DNA of 64,000 bases from Brevundimonas sp. GTDB taxonomy: Bacteria; Pseudomonadota; Alphaproteobacteria; Caulobacterales; Caulobacteraceae. The DNA lies in contig NZ_JAUXQZ010000044.1 of NCBI RefSeq assembly GCF_030682035.1, forward strand, positions 1-64,000. Direction: 5' to 3'. Shown one piece after another: positions 40,518-48,579 of this stretch. The notes under the pieces are model-generated. The model saw only the letters and a list, made by a program, of their open reading frames with translations. It made no database searches and had not been told where the DNA came from. A program made the translations under genes and the position numbers. The number at the start of each line of letters is the position of its first letter. Within the stretch, counting starts at the first letter, position 1.

Positions 40518-42854
40518 CTACCCCGCGATCATCCCGAAGTCCGCCACCCGGCCCATGACCGCGCGCACCTGGCCCAGCAGTTTCAGCCGGTTGTCGCGTT
40601 CCTCGGCCACCTCGGAGTTGACCATCACCTCGTCGAAAAAGGCGTCCACCGGCGCCCGCAACCGCGCCAGCGCCGTCATGGCGGCGGCGAAATCCTCGGT
40701 CTCCAGCGCCGCGTCCACGGCGGTCGCGGCGGCGGCGGCGGCGAAAGCCAAAGCGGTCTCGGCCTCGGGCTGGTCCGCCAGGCCGGTCTCGACCATGCCG
40801 GTCGGCACGGCCCCCTTCTTCTCCTCGGCCTTGAGGACGTTGGACGCCCGCTTGTACCCGGCCAGCAGATTGGCCCCGTCGTCCGTAGCGAGGAAGGCGT
40901 CCAGCGCCTCCACCCGCCGCACGATGCGGACGAGGTCGTCATCACCCAGCGCGAAGACGGCGTCGACCAGATCGTGGCGCTTACCCTGATCGCGGAGCAG
41001 GACCTTCAGGCGGTCGGCGAAGAAGGCGAGAAGCTCCCCGGCCAGCGCCCCCTTGTCCAGCATGCGGGTATTGGCGCTCGTCGGCGAAAGCTCCAAAGCC
41101 CAGATCGACGCACCAATAGCGTCCTCCAGAGGCAGCCGGATGCCGCCGCCCAGAATGGCCCTGATCACGCCAAGCGCCGCGCGTCGCAGCGCGAAAGGAT
41201 CTTTTGATCCGGTGGGCTTTTCATCAATCCAGAAGAAGCCGACCAGAGTGTCCAGCTTGTCCGCCAGCGCCAGCGCCACCGTCAGCGGCGCGGTCGGCAC
41301 GGAGTCCGCAGGCCCCTGCGGCTTGTAGTGATCGCGCACCGCATCGGCGATGGCGTCACCATAGCCCTCCCCCTCGACGGGGGAGGGTTGGGTGGGGGTG
41401 GAGGCAGGCTGCCGGTCGGGGGGCGCGGATGGGCTGGGGCGGTCGGACGACGACGCCTCACGCGCCAGGTCCTGACGCGGCGCGCCCTCACCCCCATCCC
41501 CAACCCTTCCCCCGTCGAGGGGGAAGGGAGTCGATGAGCCCTTCTGAAGGAGCGCGCGGGCGTAGTAGCCGCCCATGACGCCCTGAAGTTCGGGGAACTC
41601 TCCGACCATGGCGCTCGCCAAATCAGCCTTCGCCAACCGTGCGGCGGCCTCTGCCTCGTCCGGGTCAGCCCCGACCAGCGGCGCGATCTCTCGGGCCAGC
41701 GCCGCGATCCGCTCCACCCGTTCGGCCATCGTCCCCAGCCTGGCATGGAAGGTCACGCCTTCCAGCTTCTTCGACCAGACGTCGAAGCCGGTCTTCAGGT
41801 CCTCGTCCCAGAAGAAGCGGGCGTCATCCAGACGGGCCGACAGCACGCGGCTGTTGCCGGCGGCCAAGGCCTTGCCGCCGTCGGTCGCCTCGACATTGGC
41901 CACGACCACGAAATGCGGGGCGATCTGCGGCGTGGAGAAGCCCCCCTCCCCGCCTTCAGCGGCACTCCCCCCGGCGGGGGGAGATTGGCGCACCGCAAAG
42001 TATTTCTGGTGCACCTTCATCGACAGCCGGACCACCTCGGGCGGCAGGCTGAGGAAGGCCGGGTCCATGTCGCCCAGGATCGGCGTCGGCCATTCGGCCA
42101 AGCCGGCGACCTCGTCCAGCAGGCCGTCGTCATCGACAAGGGCGAGGCCCCGGGCGGCGCAGACCTTCCGCGCGCCCTCCAAAATCCGCAGCTTGCGGTC
42201 GGCCACGTCCAGGATGACGTGGTTCGCCTCCAGCTGGCGGCGATAGTCGGCGAAGTCGCGGATCTTCAGCGGCCGGCCGGTGCCCATGAAGCGATGGCCC
42301 TCGGTGGCGTCGCCGGTCTCGATCCCCTGAACGCGCCCGCCGATGTCAGGCGAACCATCGGCCACCGTGAACGGCACGACCTTGCCGTCGAACAGGCACA
42401 GGATCCGCTTCAGCGGCCGCACCCAGCGAAGCGTTCCCGAGCCCCAGCGCATCGACTTGGGCCACGGGAAGCCCCGCACGATCTGGTCGACCATGTCCGG
42501 GATCAGGGCGGCGGTGGACTGGCCCTGACTGCTGATGACGGCGAAGAACACGCCGTCGCGCTCGACCAGCTGGTCCTTCGTCAGGCCGGTCTTCCTCAAG
42601 AAGCCCTCCAGCGCCTGTTCCGGCGCATTGGCCCGCGGGCCCTTGACCTCTTCCTCGCGGTCCGGCGTCGCCGCCGGCAGCCCCTCGACCACCAGCGTCA
42701 GGCGCCGCGGCCCCGCGAAGGTGGTCAGCGCCTCATAGGTCAGCCCCGCGGCCTTCAGCCGCTCCGCCGCCATCCGCTCCAGATCACGCGCCGCCCCGCC
42801 CTGCATGCGGGCGGGGATTTCTTCGGAAAACAGTTCGACAAGGAGTTGGGGCAT
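40518..42854 (-). CDS. glyS: Glycine-tRNA ligase beta subunit, enlarged by in-frame repeat insertions
   Basis: A 778-residue Gly[21 protein letters not shown] at the N-terminus, VHQKYFAVR, LGTMAERVERI, KLDTLVGFF with PTGSKDPFALRRAALGVIRA, and the C-terminal anticodon-binding helical domain. The family is usually about 690 residues. The extra length is two low-complexity stretches: residues about 290-308 (SPPAGGSAAEGGEGG) and about 435-499 (STPFPLDGGRVGDGG ... PTQPSPVEGEG). Both coincide with palindromic repeats in the DNA. The frame remains open, and the flanking catalytic and tRNA-binding regions are intact. The start overlaps the glyQ stop by one base. Confidence 0.95.
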   Translation of the reverse strand: MPQLLVELFSEEIPARMQGGAARDLERMAAERLKAAGLTYEALTTFAGPRRLTLVVEGLPAATPDREEEVKGPRANAPEQALEGFLRKTGLTKDQLVERDGVFFAVISSQGQSTAALIPDMVDQIVRGFPWPKSMRWGSGTLRWVRPLKRILCLFDGKVVPFTVADGSPDIGGRVQGIETGDATEGHRFMGTGRPLKIRDFADYRRQLEANHVILDVADRKLRILEGARKVCAARGLALVDDDGLLDEVAGLAEWPTPILGDMDPAFLSLPPEVVRLSMKVHQKYFAVRQSPPAGGSAAEGGEGGFSTPQIAPHFVVVANVEATDGGKALAAGNSRVLSARLDDARFFWDEDLKTGFDVWSKKLEGVTFHARLGTMAERVERIAALAREIAPLVGADPDEAEAAARLAKADLASAMVGEFPELQGVMGGYYARALLQKGSSTPFPLDGGRVGDGGEGAPRQDLAREASSSDRPSPSAPPDRQPASTPTQPSPVEGEGYGDAIADAVRDHYKPQGPADSVPTAPLTVALALADKLDTLVGFFWIDEKPTGSKDPFALRRAALGVIRAILGGGIRLPLEDAIGASIWALELSPTSANTRMLDKGALAGELLAFFADRLKVLLRDQGKRHDLVDAVFALGDDDLVRIVRRVEALDAFLATDDGANLLAGYKRASNVLKAEEKKGAVPTGMVETGLADQPEAETALAFAAAAAATAVDAALETEDFAAAMTALARLRAPVDAFFDEVMVNSEVAEERDNRLKLLGQVRAVMGRVADFGMIAG
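41365..41528. repeat. MITE-like element inserted in frame in glyS
   Basis: A 164-base element with terminal inverted repeats of about 36 bases: left end CCCTCCCCCTCGACGGGGGA... (41365 on) and right end, complemented, CCCTTCCCCCTCGACGGGGG..., both continuing into GGGTTGGG and GGGGGTG. It translates in frame within GlyS. Confidence 0.7.
41941..41984. repeat. Short GC palindrome inserted in frame in glyS
   Basis: CTCCCCCCGGCGGGGGGAG (41966-41984) next to CCCCCCTCCCC (41941-41951). It encodes QSPPAGGSAAEGGEGGF where GlyS proteins normally have a short turn between FAVR and APHFVVVAN. Confidence 0.6.
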
Positions 42855-43741
42855 TACGCGCGCCCCCTTTCCTGCTCGACCCATTCGGTGGCGCAGGCCT
42901 TACACAGATCGCGGATGCGGCCGATGTAGCTCTGGCGTTCGGCGACGGCGATGGCCCCGCGGGCGTCCATCAGATTGAACAGGTGGCTGGCCTTCAGCAC
43001 CTGGTCATAGGCCGGCAGCACCAGGGCCTGATCCTGCGGCCCCTTCATTTCCAGAAAGCGTCCGACCTCGGCCACCATATCCTCGAACCGACGTTTCAGC
43101 CCATCGACGTCATAGCCGTGGAAGTTTGCCTCACTCTGCTGGCGCTCGTTCTCCAGGAAGACCTCGCCATAGGTCAGGCCCTCCTTGGTGAATTTCAGAT
43201 CATAGACGTTGTCGACGCCCTGGACGTACATGGCCAGACGCTCCAGCCCGTAGGTCAGTTCGCCCGAGACCACGTCGACCTCGATGCCGCCCACGCCCTG
43301 GAAATAGGTGAACTGCGTCACCTCCATCCCGTCGCACCAGACCTCCCAGCCCAGGCCCCAGGCCCCGACCGTAGGGTTCTCCCAGTCGTCCTCGACGAAG
43401 CGGATGTCGTGCAGTTTCGGATCGATCCCGATCGCCTTCAGCGAGCCCAGATAGAGGGCCTGCAGGTCGTCGGGGTTCGGCTTCAGGATCACCTGATATT
43501 GGTAATAATGCTGGAGCCGGTTCGGGTTTTCGCCGTAACGGCCATCGCCGGGCCGCCGCGACGGCTGGACATAGGCGGCCTTCCACGGGCGCGGGCCCAG
43601 CGCGCGCAGCACCGTCGCCGGGTGCAGCGTCCCCGCCCCGACCTCGATGTCATAGGGCTGCAGGATCGCGCAGCCTTGATCGCCCCAGTATTTGTGGAGC
43701 GTCAGGATCAGGTCCTGGAAGGCGAGCGGTTCGGTGGTCAC
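42854..43741 (-). CDS. glyQ: Glycine-tRNA ligase alpha subunit
   Basis: A 295-residue class II synthetase subunit: [60 protein letters not shown] and [20 protein letters not shown]. This is the catalytic subunit of the alpha2beta2 glycyl-tRNA synthetase with glyS. Length normal. glyQ and glyS are coupled (TAATG). Confidence 0.98.
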   Translation of the reverse strand: MTTEPLAFQDLILTLHKYWGDQGCAILQPYDIEVGAGTLHPATVLRALGPRPWKAAYVQPSRRPGDGRYGENPNRLQHYYQYQVILKPNPDDLQALYLGSLKAIGIDPKLHDIRFVEDDWENPTVGAWGLGWEVWCDGMEVTQFTYFQGVGGIEVDVVSGELTYGLERLAMYVQGVDNVYDLKFTKEGLTYGEVFLENERQQSEANFHGYDVDGLKRRFEDMVAEVGRFLEMKGPQDQALVLPAYDQVLKASHLFNLMDARGAIAVAERQSYIGRIRDLCKACATEWVEQERGRA

Positions 43742-43844
43742 GTCAGGCTTTTTCGTCCGGGAAGAAGGCGGCGGACCCTAGACGGGCGGCCCTTGGCGGG
43801 CAAGGCGAAGGCCCGCCATACGCTTCCTTAAGCGCCGCCGCGCT

Positions 43845-44594
43845 ATGACCGCAGCCATGAAGCAGATCGACCAGATGCGCCGGCGGGCCGCGCGCTATCT
43901 CGACATCGAGGCGGTGACGATCGCGCCGGCGCGCGGCGTCTTCTCGCTGAGCTTCGACGACATCCCCGCCAGCGCCTGGACCGAGGCCGGACAGATCCTC
44001 GCCCAGCATGGCGTCAAGGCCACCTACTATGTCTGCGGGGGCCTCGTAGGCGGCGTGAACATGGACCGCGACCAGTTCGAGGTTTCGCACCTCCAGGCCC
44101 TGCACGCCGCAGGCCACGAGGTCGGATGCCACACCTTCGGCCACACCAGCGCCTTGCGCATGGACGCGGAGGCCCTGCGGCTCAGCCTCGACGCCAACGC
44201 CGCCTGGGTGGCGGAACGGCTGGCCGGCTATCGCATGACCACCTTCGCCTGGCCTTTCGGCGATGCGACCCTGTCGGCCAAGCGGGTGGTTCGCGAGCGG
44301 TTCGCCATGGCCCGCGGCGTGCGCGACGGCGTCAACGCCGGGCGCGAGGACCGGGCGCTGATCAAGAGCATCGGCCTCGAGAGCCGCCGGTTGCCCGGCT
44401 ACGACCTCGAAGGCCTGATGGCGGAAGCGGCGGCGTCGAAGGGCTGGCTGACGGCCTATGGGCACGATGTGAGCGATCGGCCCACGGATTACGGCTGCAC
44501 GCCGAATGATCTCGACCGGGTGTTGCGGCTGGCGAAGGCGGCGGGGCTGGAGGTGCTGCCCATTGGGGCGGCGTGGGGCGCGGTCTCCCACTAA
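43845..44594 (+). CDS. Polysaccharide deacetylase family protein
   Basis: A 249-residue NodB-type protein: VFSLSFDDIPASAW (motif 1 Asp-Asp, near residue 35), EVGCHTFGHTSA (motif 2 His-x3-His) near 95, FAWPFGD near 140 and a late LTAYGHDVSDRPTDYGC. Metal ligands Asp, His and His are present. It would remove acetyl groups from a polysaccharide; no signal peptide, so a cytoplasmic precursor is more likely. The holdfast deacetylase HfsH is of this kind, but nothing here shows this gene is hfsH. A second Met is at 43857. Confidence 0.88.
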   Translation: MTAAMKQIDQMRRRAARYLDIEAVTIAPARGVFSLSFDDIPASAWTEAGQILAQHGVKATYYVCGGLVGGVNMDRDQFEVSHLQALHAAGHEVGCHTFGHTSALRMDAEALRLSLDANAAWVAERLAGYRMTTFAWPFGDATLSAKRVVRERFAMARGVRDGVNAGREDRALIKSIGLESRRLPGYDLEGLMAEAAASKGWLTAYGHDVSDRPTDYGCTPNDLDRVLRLAKAAGLEVLPIGAAWGAVSH

Positions 44595-44595
44595 C

Positions 44596-44785
44596 CGCTA
44601 TCGTCATTCCGGGCGAAGCGTAGCGGAGACCCGGAACCCAGCGGCACGCGAGAGCGCGAACCTGTCGGGAGCACAGGCCTTCCTGTCGCGCTTTCCAACC
44701 CTGGTGTTTCGCCGCCGTCGCGGCGCCGCTGGGTTCCGGATCTGCGGCTCGCGAGGGCGAGCCTCCGCCCGGAATGATGATAGCG
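44596..44785. repeat. MITE-like intergenic inverted-repeat element
   Basis: A 190-base element exactly filling the space between two convergent genes. Left end CGCTATCGTCATTCCGGGCG and right end, complemented, CGCTATCATCATTCCGGGCG, both continuing to CCGGAACCCAGCGGC after 20-30 variable bases. Elements of the GTCATTCCGGG type are dispersed in many alphaproteobacterial genomes. Confidence 0.75.
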
Positions 44786-44793
44786 TAAAGAGC

Positions 44794-45717
44794 TTAGGCC
44801 GCTTCGCTCAACATCGCAGCCTTGCGCCCGTCCGCCCATTTGATCAGGGCGGCGCGGGGGAAGGCGACGATCCACGAACGGGCCGTGTATTCGCCCGCCT
44901 CGATCAGAGCGGCGCGGGTTGGCGAGCTGGTGGCGGCGCGCCGGGTGTGAATCTCGCCCGGACCCTGATGCACCATGAAGGCGCCGTGCTTCAGCAGGTT
45001 GAGCCGCAAGTATCCGAGGCGCGGGCTGATCTGCTCCAGCGGCGGATCGTAGAACCAGCTCGAACCCAGCATGCCCGCCATCTCCGGGCGGCGCTTGCAG
45101 ATCTCGGCGGCGGTGGCCCAGGCGCGGTCCCAACCGGCCTCGTTGAAATCGGACAGTTCGCGGCTCTCGGTATGGACCTCCAGCCACGGCTTCCAGGCCT
45201 GGGCGGCAGCGTATGCCGGGATCACTGACCAGCCCCAGCCCTCGCGGGCGTGACGCAGCACCTGGCCCGGCCCCATCGGCGAAGACAGGTCGATCATCTG
45301 GGTGCGGGCGCCGGGCACGCTGAGCACCAGCGAGATGCGCACGTCCTTGGCCCAGAAGTCGCGGTCATAGGGGTCGGCGGCGGCGGTCAGGAAGTCGGCG
45401 AGCCGCTGGATCCATTCAGGGTACAGCTCGAGAACCGCAGGAGGCATATCAGCAGCTGGAACCCGGGCCGGCATTTCCAGCGCCCACAGCGCAACGAGGG
45501 CGCGGCGGTGGTCGTCGGTCAGGGCGGCGCCGAAAGCCTCGGTCAGGGCCTCCTCCGCGCGACGGCCCGGCTGGTCGAAATCCCAGTGCGGGGCCGAGGC
45601 GGCGGCCGAGGCGGCGGCGGCGTCCTTGAGAGCGTGAAGCCGGGCGCGGTCATCGACCGGGACCTTGTTCAGTATGGCTTCGAACGCGGCGATCTGGACG
45701 GGCGAGAGCGTTTCCAT
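44794..45717 (-). CDS. Conserved protein of unknown function
   Basis: A 307-residue soluble protein with a helical N-terminal third (LNKVPVDDRARLHALKDAAA) and a C-terminal alpha/beta part (WLEVHTESRELSDFNEAGWD; GSSWFYDPPLEQISPRLGYL; RRAATSSPTRAALIEAGEYT). No motif or membrane segment that I recognise; the conserved-looking FYDPxLExISPRL stretch could support a profile search. Start chosen at METLSPVQ; the upstream extension overlaps the ispE end. Confidence 0.75.
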   Translation of the reverse strand: METLSPVQIAAFEAILNKVPVDDRARLHALKDAAAASAAASAPHWDFDQPGRRAEEALTEAFGAALTDDHRRALVALWALEMPARVPAADMPPAVLELYPEWIQRLADFLTAAADPYDRDFWAKDVRISLVLSVPGARTQMIDLSSPMGPGQVLRHAREGWGWSVIPAYAAAQAWKPWLEVHTESRELSDFNEAGWDRAWATAAEICKRRPEMAGMLGSSWFYDPPLEQISPRLGYLRLNLLKHGAFMVHQGPGEIHTRRAATSSPTRAALIEAGEYTARSWIVAFPRAALIKWADGRKAAMLSEAA

Positions 45718-45770
45718 CCCGCCAGTCTGCCAGACACGGGTTTGCCGACGGTTAAGGCCCTGATCGTCGG

Positions 45771-46637
45771 CTACCGGAGGACGGTGGGTTGGACCCACCA
45801 GTCGGGATGAAGCGCCGCCAAGGCCTGTCCGGCGGCCTCGGCGGCGGCCGTCGTGTCGAACAGGGCGAAGACTGTAGCGCCGGAGCCCGACATCCGGGTC
45901 AGGCGCGCGCCGGGCAGAGCCGCTGTCACCGCAAGGGCCTTTTCGATGGCCGGGGCGAGGGCCACAGCGGGCGGCTGGAGGTCGTTCCGCTGAACGGACA
46001 GCCAGGCGGTGACGGAAGCCACACCCCAGACCGATGGAGGCGGGGGCCGATCCGCTCGCCCTGAAGAACCGTCGTCGAAAGCGCGATAGACGGCGCCGGT
46101 CGAAGACGGAACGCCGGGATTGACCAGCAGGGCCGGCAGCGGCGGCAGGTGGGTCTCGAAGGTCAGGATCTCACCCCGCCCCTCGGCCCAGGCGGCGCGG
46201 GTGTGCAGGCACAGGGGGCCGTCGGCGCCGAGGCCGGCGGCGATGTCCGCCAGCGCCACGTCGTCAAACGGCAGGCCCAAACCGTCCCGCGCCAGCTTCA
46301 GCACGGCGCCGGCGTCAGACGAACCGCCGCCCAGACCCGCGGCGACAGGCAGTTGCTTGTCGAGGGTGATCCGGAGCCCCGGTTCGCCGATCCCGGCCGC
46401 AGCGCCCAGAGCGCGGGCCGCCCGCAGCACCAGATTATCGCCCTCAGCGTCGAGCGCGCCGGCGAATGGTCCGGTGACGACCAGCGACAGACGATCGGCC
46501 GGCTCGATCGTCAGGCGGTCGCCGACGTCGGCGAAGGCGACCAGACTGGCCAAGGGGTGGTAGCCGTCCGCCTCAAGCGGTCCGACGTGCAGGAACAGGT
46601 TGACCTTGGCGGGCGCGAGCCGGGCGATCGCGGCCAT
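45771..46637 (-). CDS. ispE: 4-diphosphocytidyl-2-C-methyl-D-erythritol kinase
   Basis: A 288-residue GHMP kinase: LAPAKVNLFLHVGPLEADGY at the N-terminus (Lys11 catalytic region), PVAAGLGGGSSDAG at 97-110 (ATP loop) and RMSGSGATVFALFD near 256-269. It phosphorylates CDP-ME in the MEP isoprenoid pathway. It begins three bases after the stop of the TPR gene. Confidence 0.96.
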   Translation of the reverse strand: MAAIARLAPAKVNLFLHVGPLEADGYHPLASLVAFADVGDRLTIEPADRLSLVVTGPFAGALDAEGDNLVLRAARALGAAAGIGEPGLRITLDKQLPVAAGLGGGSSDAGAVLKLARDGLGLPFDDVALADIAAGLGADGPLCLHTRAAWAEGRGEILTFETHLPPLPALLVNPGVPSSTGAVYRAFDDGSSGRADRPPPPSVWGVASVTAWLSVQRNDLQPPAVALAPAIEKALAVTAALPGARLTRMSGSGATVFALFDTTAAAEAAGQALAALHPDWWVQPTVLR

Positions 46638-46640
46638 GGC

Positions 46641-48509
46641 TCAGGATTGGCCGGCGGACACCGGCGGCGCGACCGACAGGCCGTTGGCCAGCTTCTGCTC
46701 CACCTCAGCGCGACGTTCGGCGTCCGGGTCGAGGGTGAGAACCCGGTTCCACTGCCATTCGGCCTCGCGGCGGCGGCCAACCTGCCAGTAGGCGTCGCCC
46801 AGATGATCGACGATCTCGGCATTGGCGGGTTCCTTGTTCACGGCGCCCTCCAGGGTTTCGACAGCGATGTCGTACTGGCCCTGACGGAACTGGGCCCAGC
46901 CCAGCGAGTCCTGGATGTTGCCGTTCGTGGGTTCAGCGGCGTGGGCCCGGGCCAGCATCTCCGCCCCCTGCTCCACCCGCCGTCCGGTATCGACCCACAT
47001 ATAGCCGAGGGAGTTGAGCAGGGACGGGTTGTCCGGCGCGGCCTGAAGGGCTGCCCACAACTCGGCCTCGGCCTCCTCGATCCGGCCGAGCTCCTGCAGT
47101 GTCAGGCCGCGGATTTCCCGAATATCCGGATGGGCCCGCGCGGCGTTCGCGCTGGGATCGTCTATTGCCGCAAGAGCTTCCTCATGGCGGCCAAGGTCGT
47201 TCAGCTGGGCCGTCAGCAATCGGATAATCTGGGGCTCGCCGGGCGAGACCGCGCGCGCTTGCTCGAAGGCGGCGAGCGCCTCGGCAGGGCGATTTTCGCG
47301 CGCGTAGCTGACCCCCATGCCAACCTGGGCTTCGGCGTATCGGACCGGGCTCTCCGGCCCGATCCGGGCGAAGGCCACGCGGGCGTCAGCCTGTTGGGTT
47401 CCGGCGGCCAGGGCCTGCCCCAGATACAGGGCGATCTCGTCGTCCGGATGCAGATTCTCCGCCATCCTCAGGTAGACGACGACCTGCGACCGGGCCTCGG
47501 GGTTGGAACCGAGGAAGCTGGCCGCAAACCTGAGTCCCTGGGCTGCCAGTTCGGTCGGCGTGGGCGCTGCCGGCGGGCGGGTCCGGACCAGATTCCGGGC
47601 CTCGGTCGACGTGCCCGATCCCTCTGGCGAGACTGCATCGAGCACCTGTTGGTAGTAGGCAAGGGCTTCGGCGTCCCGGCCGCGCCGCTTCAGGAAGTCG
47701 GCGTAGTCCCGCGCGAACAGCTGGGTGGCGATCGGGACCTCAAGCAGGGTCTGGAAGGCAGCCTCGGCCTCGGCATAGCGGCGGCGGCTTTCCAGCAGCC
47801 GGGCGTGCTGGTGCAGCAATATCAGGGTGGCCGGATCGCTGGGCGCCAGCGACACCGGCCTCAGGGCGGCGTCCCAGTCGTTCGCCGCGGCGGCGACCGG
47901 CGCCCGCAAGAAGCGCGCCGCCATTGCAAACGCCTCGTCAAAGTCGCCCGACTCAAGGATCGCCAATGCGGACCGGGCATCGCCGCGTTGCAGGGCATCG
48001 ACCGCCCCGGCGAGTCGCCCCGCGTCGGCGAGCGCCGGTTCATTTCGGAGGGCGGGCGAAATCCGGACGATGGTGTCGAGATCACCGGCCATCAGGCCGG
48101 CGCGGAAGGCGTCGAACCCTACCCGAGGCTGTTCCGGGACCAGGCTCTGGCTCTGCGCCAGCAGGTCCGAGCCCTCGGTGTAGTCGCCGCGGAGGCTGGC
48201 GAGTAGACCGGACAGGTAGAGGCCGTAGGCGGACTGTCCTGCCGCATCGACCGGCACCGGCGCCCAGACCGCGGGGATGGGCGCAGCGACGGGTTCGGCC
48301 GGCTCTGCCACAGCCGGCTCCGCCGGGATCACGAGGGGCGGCAGGATATTGCCCGGCCCGGGCGCCTCGTTCTGAGGGACTGGGGTTGCGACCGGCGGCT
48401 GGGTCATCGACGGATCGACGATGATCGGCGCGTCCTGCGCCTTGGCAGGGATGGCCAGCGCGGTCAGGGCGCACGCGGTCAGGAGCAGGGATAGTCGGGA
48501 AAGACACAT
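46641..48509 (-). CDS. Exported TPR-repeat protein
   Basis: A 622-residue protein: signal peptide (AIPAKA-Q, about residue 25), a Pro/Glu-rich linker (about 26-75), then tetratricopeptide repeats to the C-terminus, clear in the second half (PVRYAEAQVGMGVSYARENR, PAEALAAFEQARAVSP; ANAEIVDHLGDAYWQVGRRR). TPR proteins scaffold other proteins; here it is periplasmic, perhaps outer-membrane associated. Adjacent to ispE with almost no gap, an arrangement known in related bacteria. Start from the signal peptide. Confidence 0.9.
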   Translation of the reverse strand: MCLSRLSLLLTACALTALAIPAKAQDAPIIVDPSMTQPPVATPVPQNEAPGPGNILPPLVIPAEPAVAEPAEPVAAPIPAVWAPVPVDAAGQSAYGLYLSGLLASLRGDYTEGSDLLAQSQSLVPEQPRVGFDAFRAGLMAGDLDTIVRISPALRNEPALADAGRLAGAVDALQRGDARSALAILESGDFDEAFAMAARFLRAPVAAAANDWDAALRPVSLAPSDPATLILLHQHARLLESRRRYAEAEAAFQTLLEVPIATQLFARDYADFLKRRGRDAEALAYYQQVLDAVSPEGSGTSTEARNLVRTRPPAAPTPTELAAQGLRFAASFLGSNPEARSQVVVYLRMAENLHPDDEIALYLGQALAAGTQQADARVAFARIGPESPVRYAEAQVGMGVSYARENRPAEALAAFEQARAVSPGEPQIIRLLTAQLNDLGRHEEALAAIDDPSANAARAHPDIREIRGLTLQELGRIEEAEAELWAALQAAPDNPSLLNSLGYMWVDTGRRVEQGAEMLARAHAAEPTNGNIQDSLGWAQFRQGQYDIAVETLEGAVNKEPANAEIVDHLGDAYWQVGRRREAEWQWNRVLTLDPDAERRAEVEQKLANGLSVAPPVSAGQS

Positions 48510-48579
48510 GACTGCGAACCTTCCCGCTTTATGAGGCGGCGACAAGGCCTCTCGCCCGCCCCAGGAAGATTTGGGTGCG

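Noticed and set aside
46149..48206. Plus-strand 685-codon frame
   Set aside because: Antisense to ispE and the TPR gene, both of which have clear family motifs.
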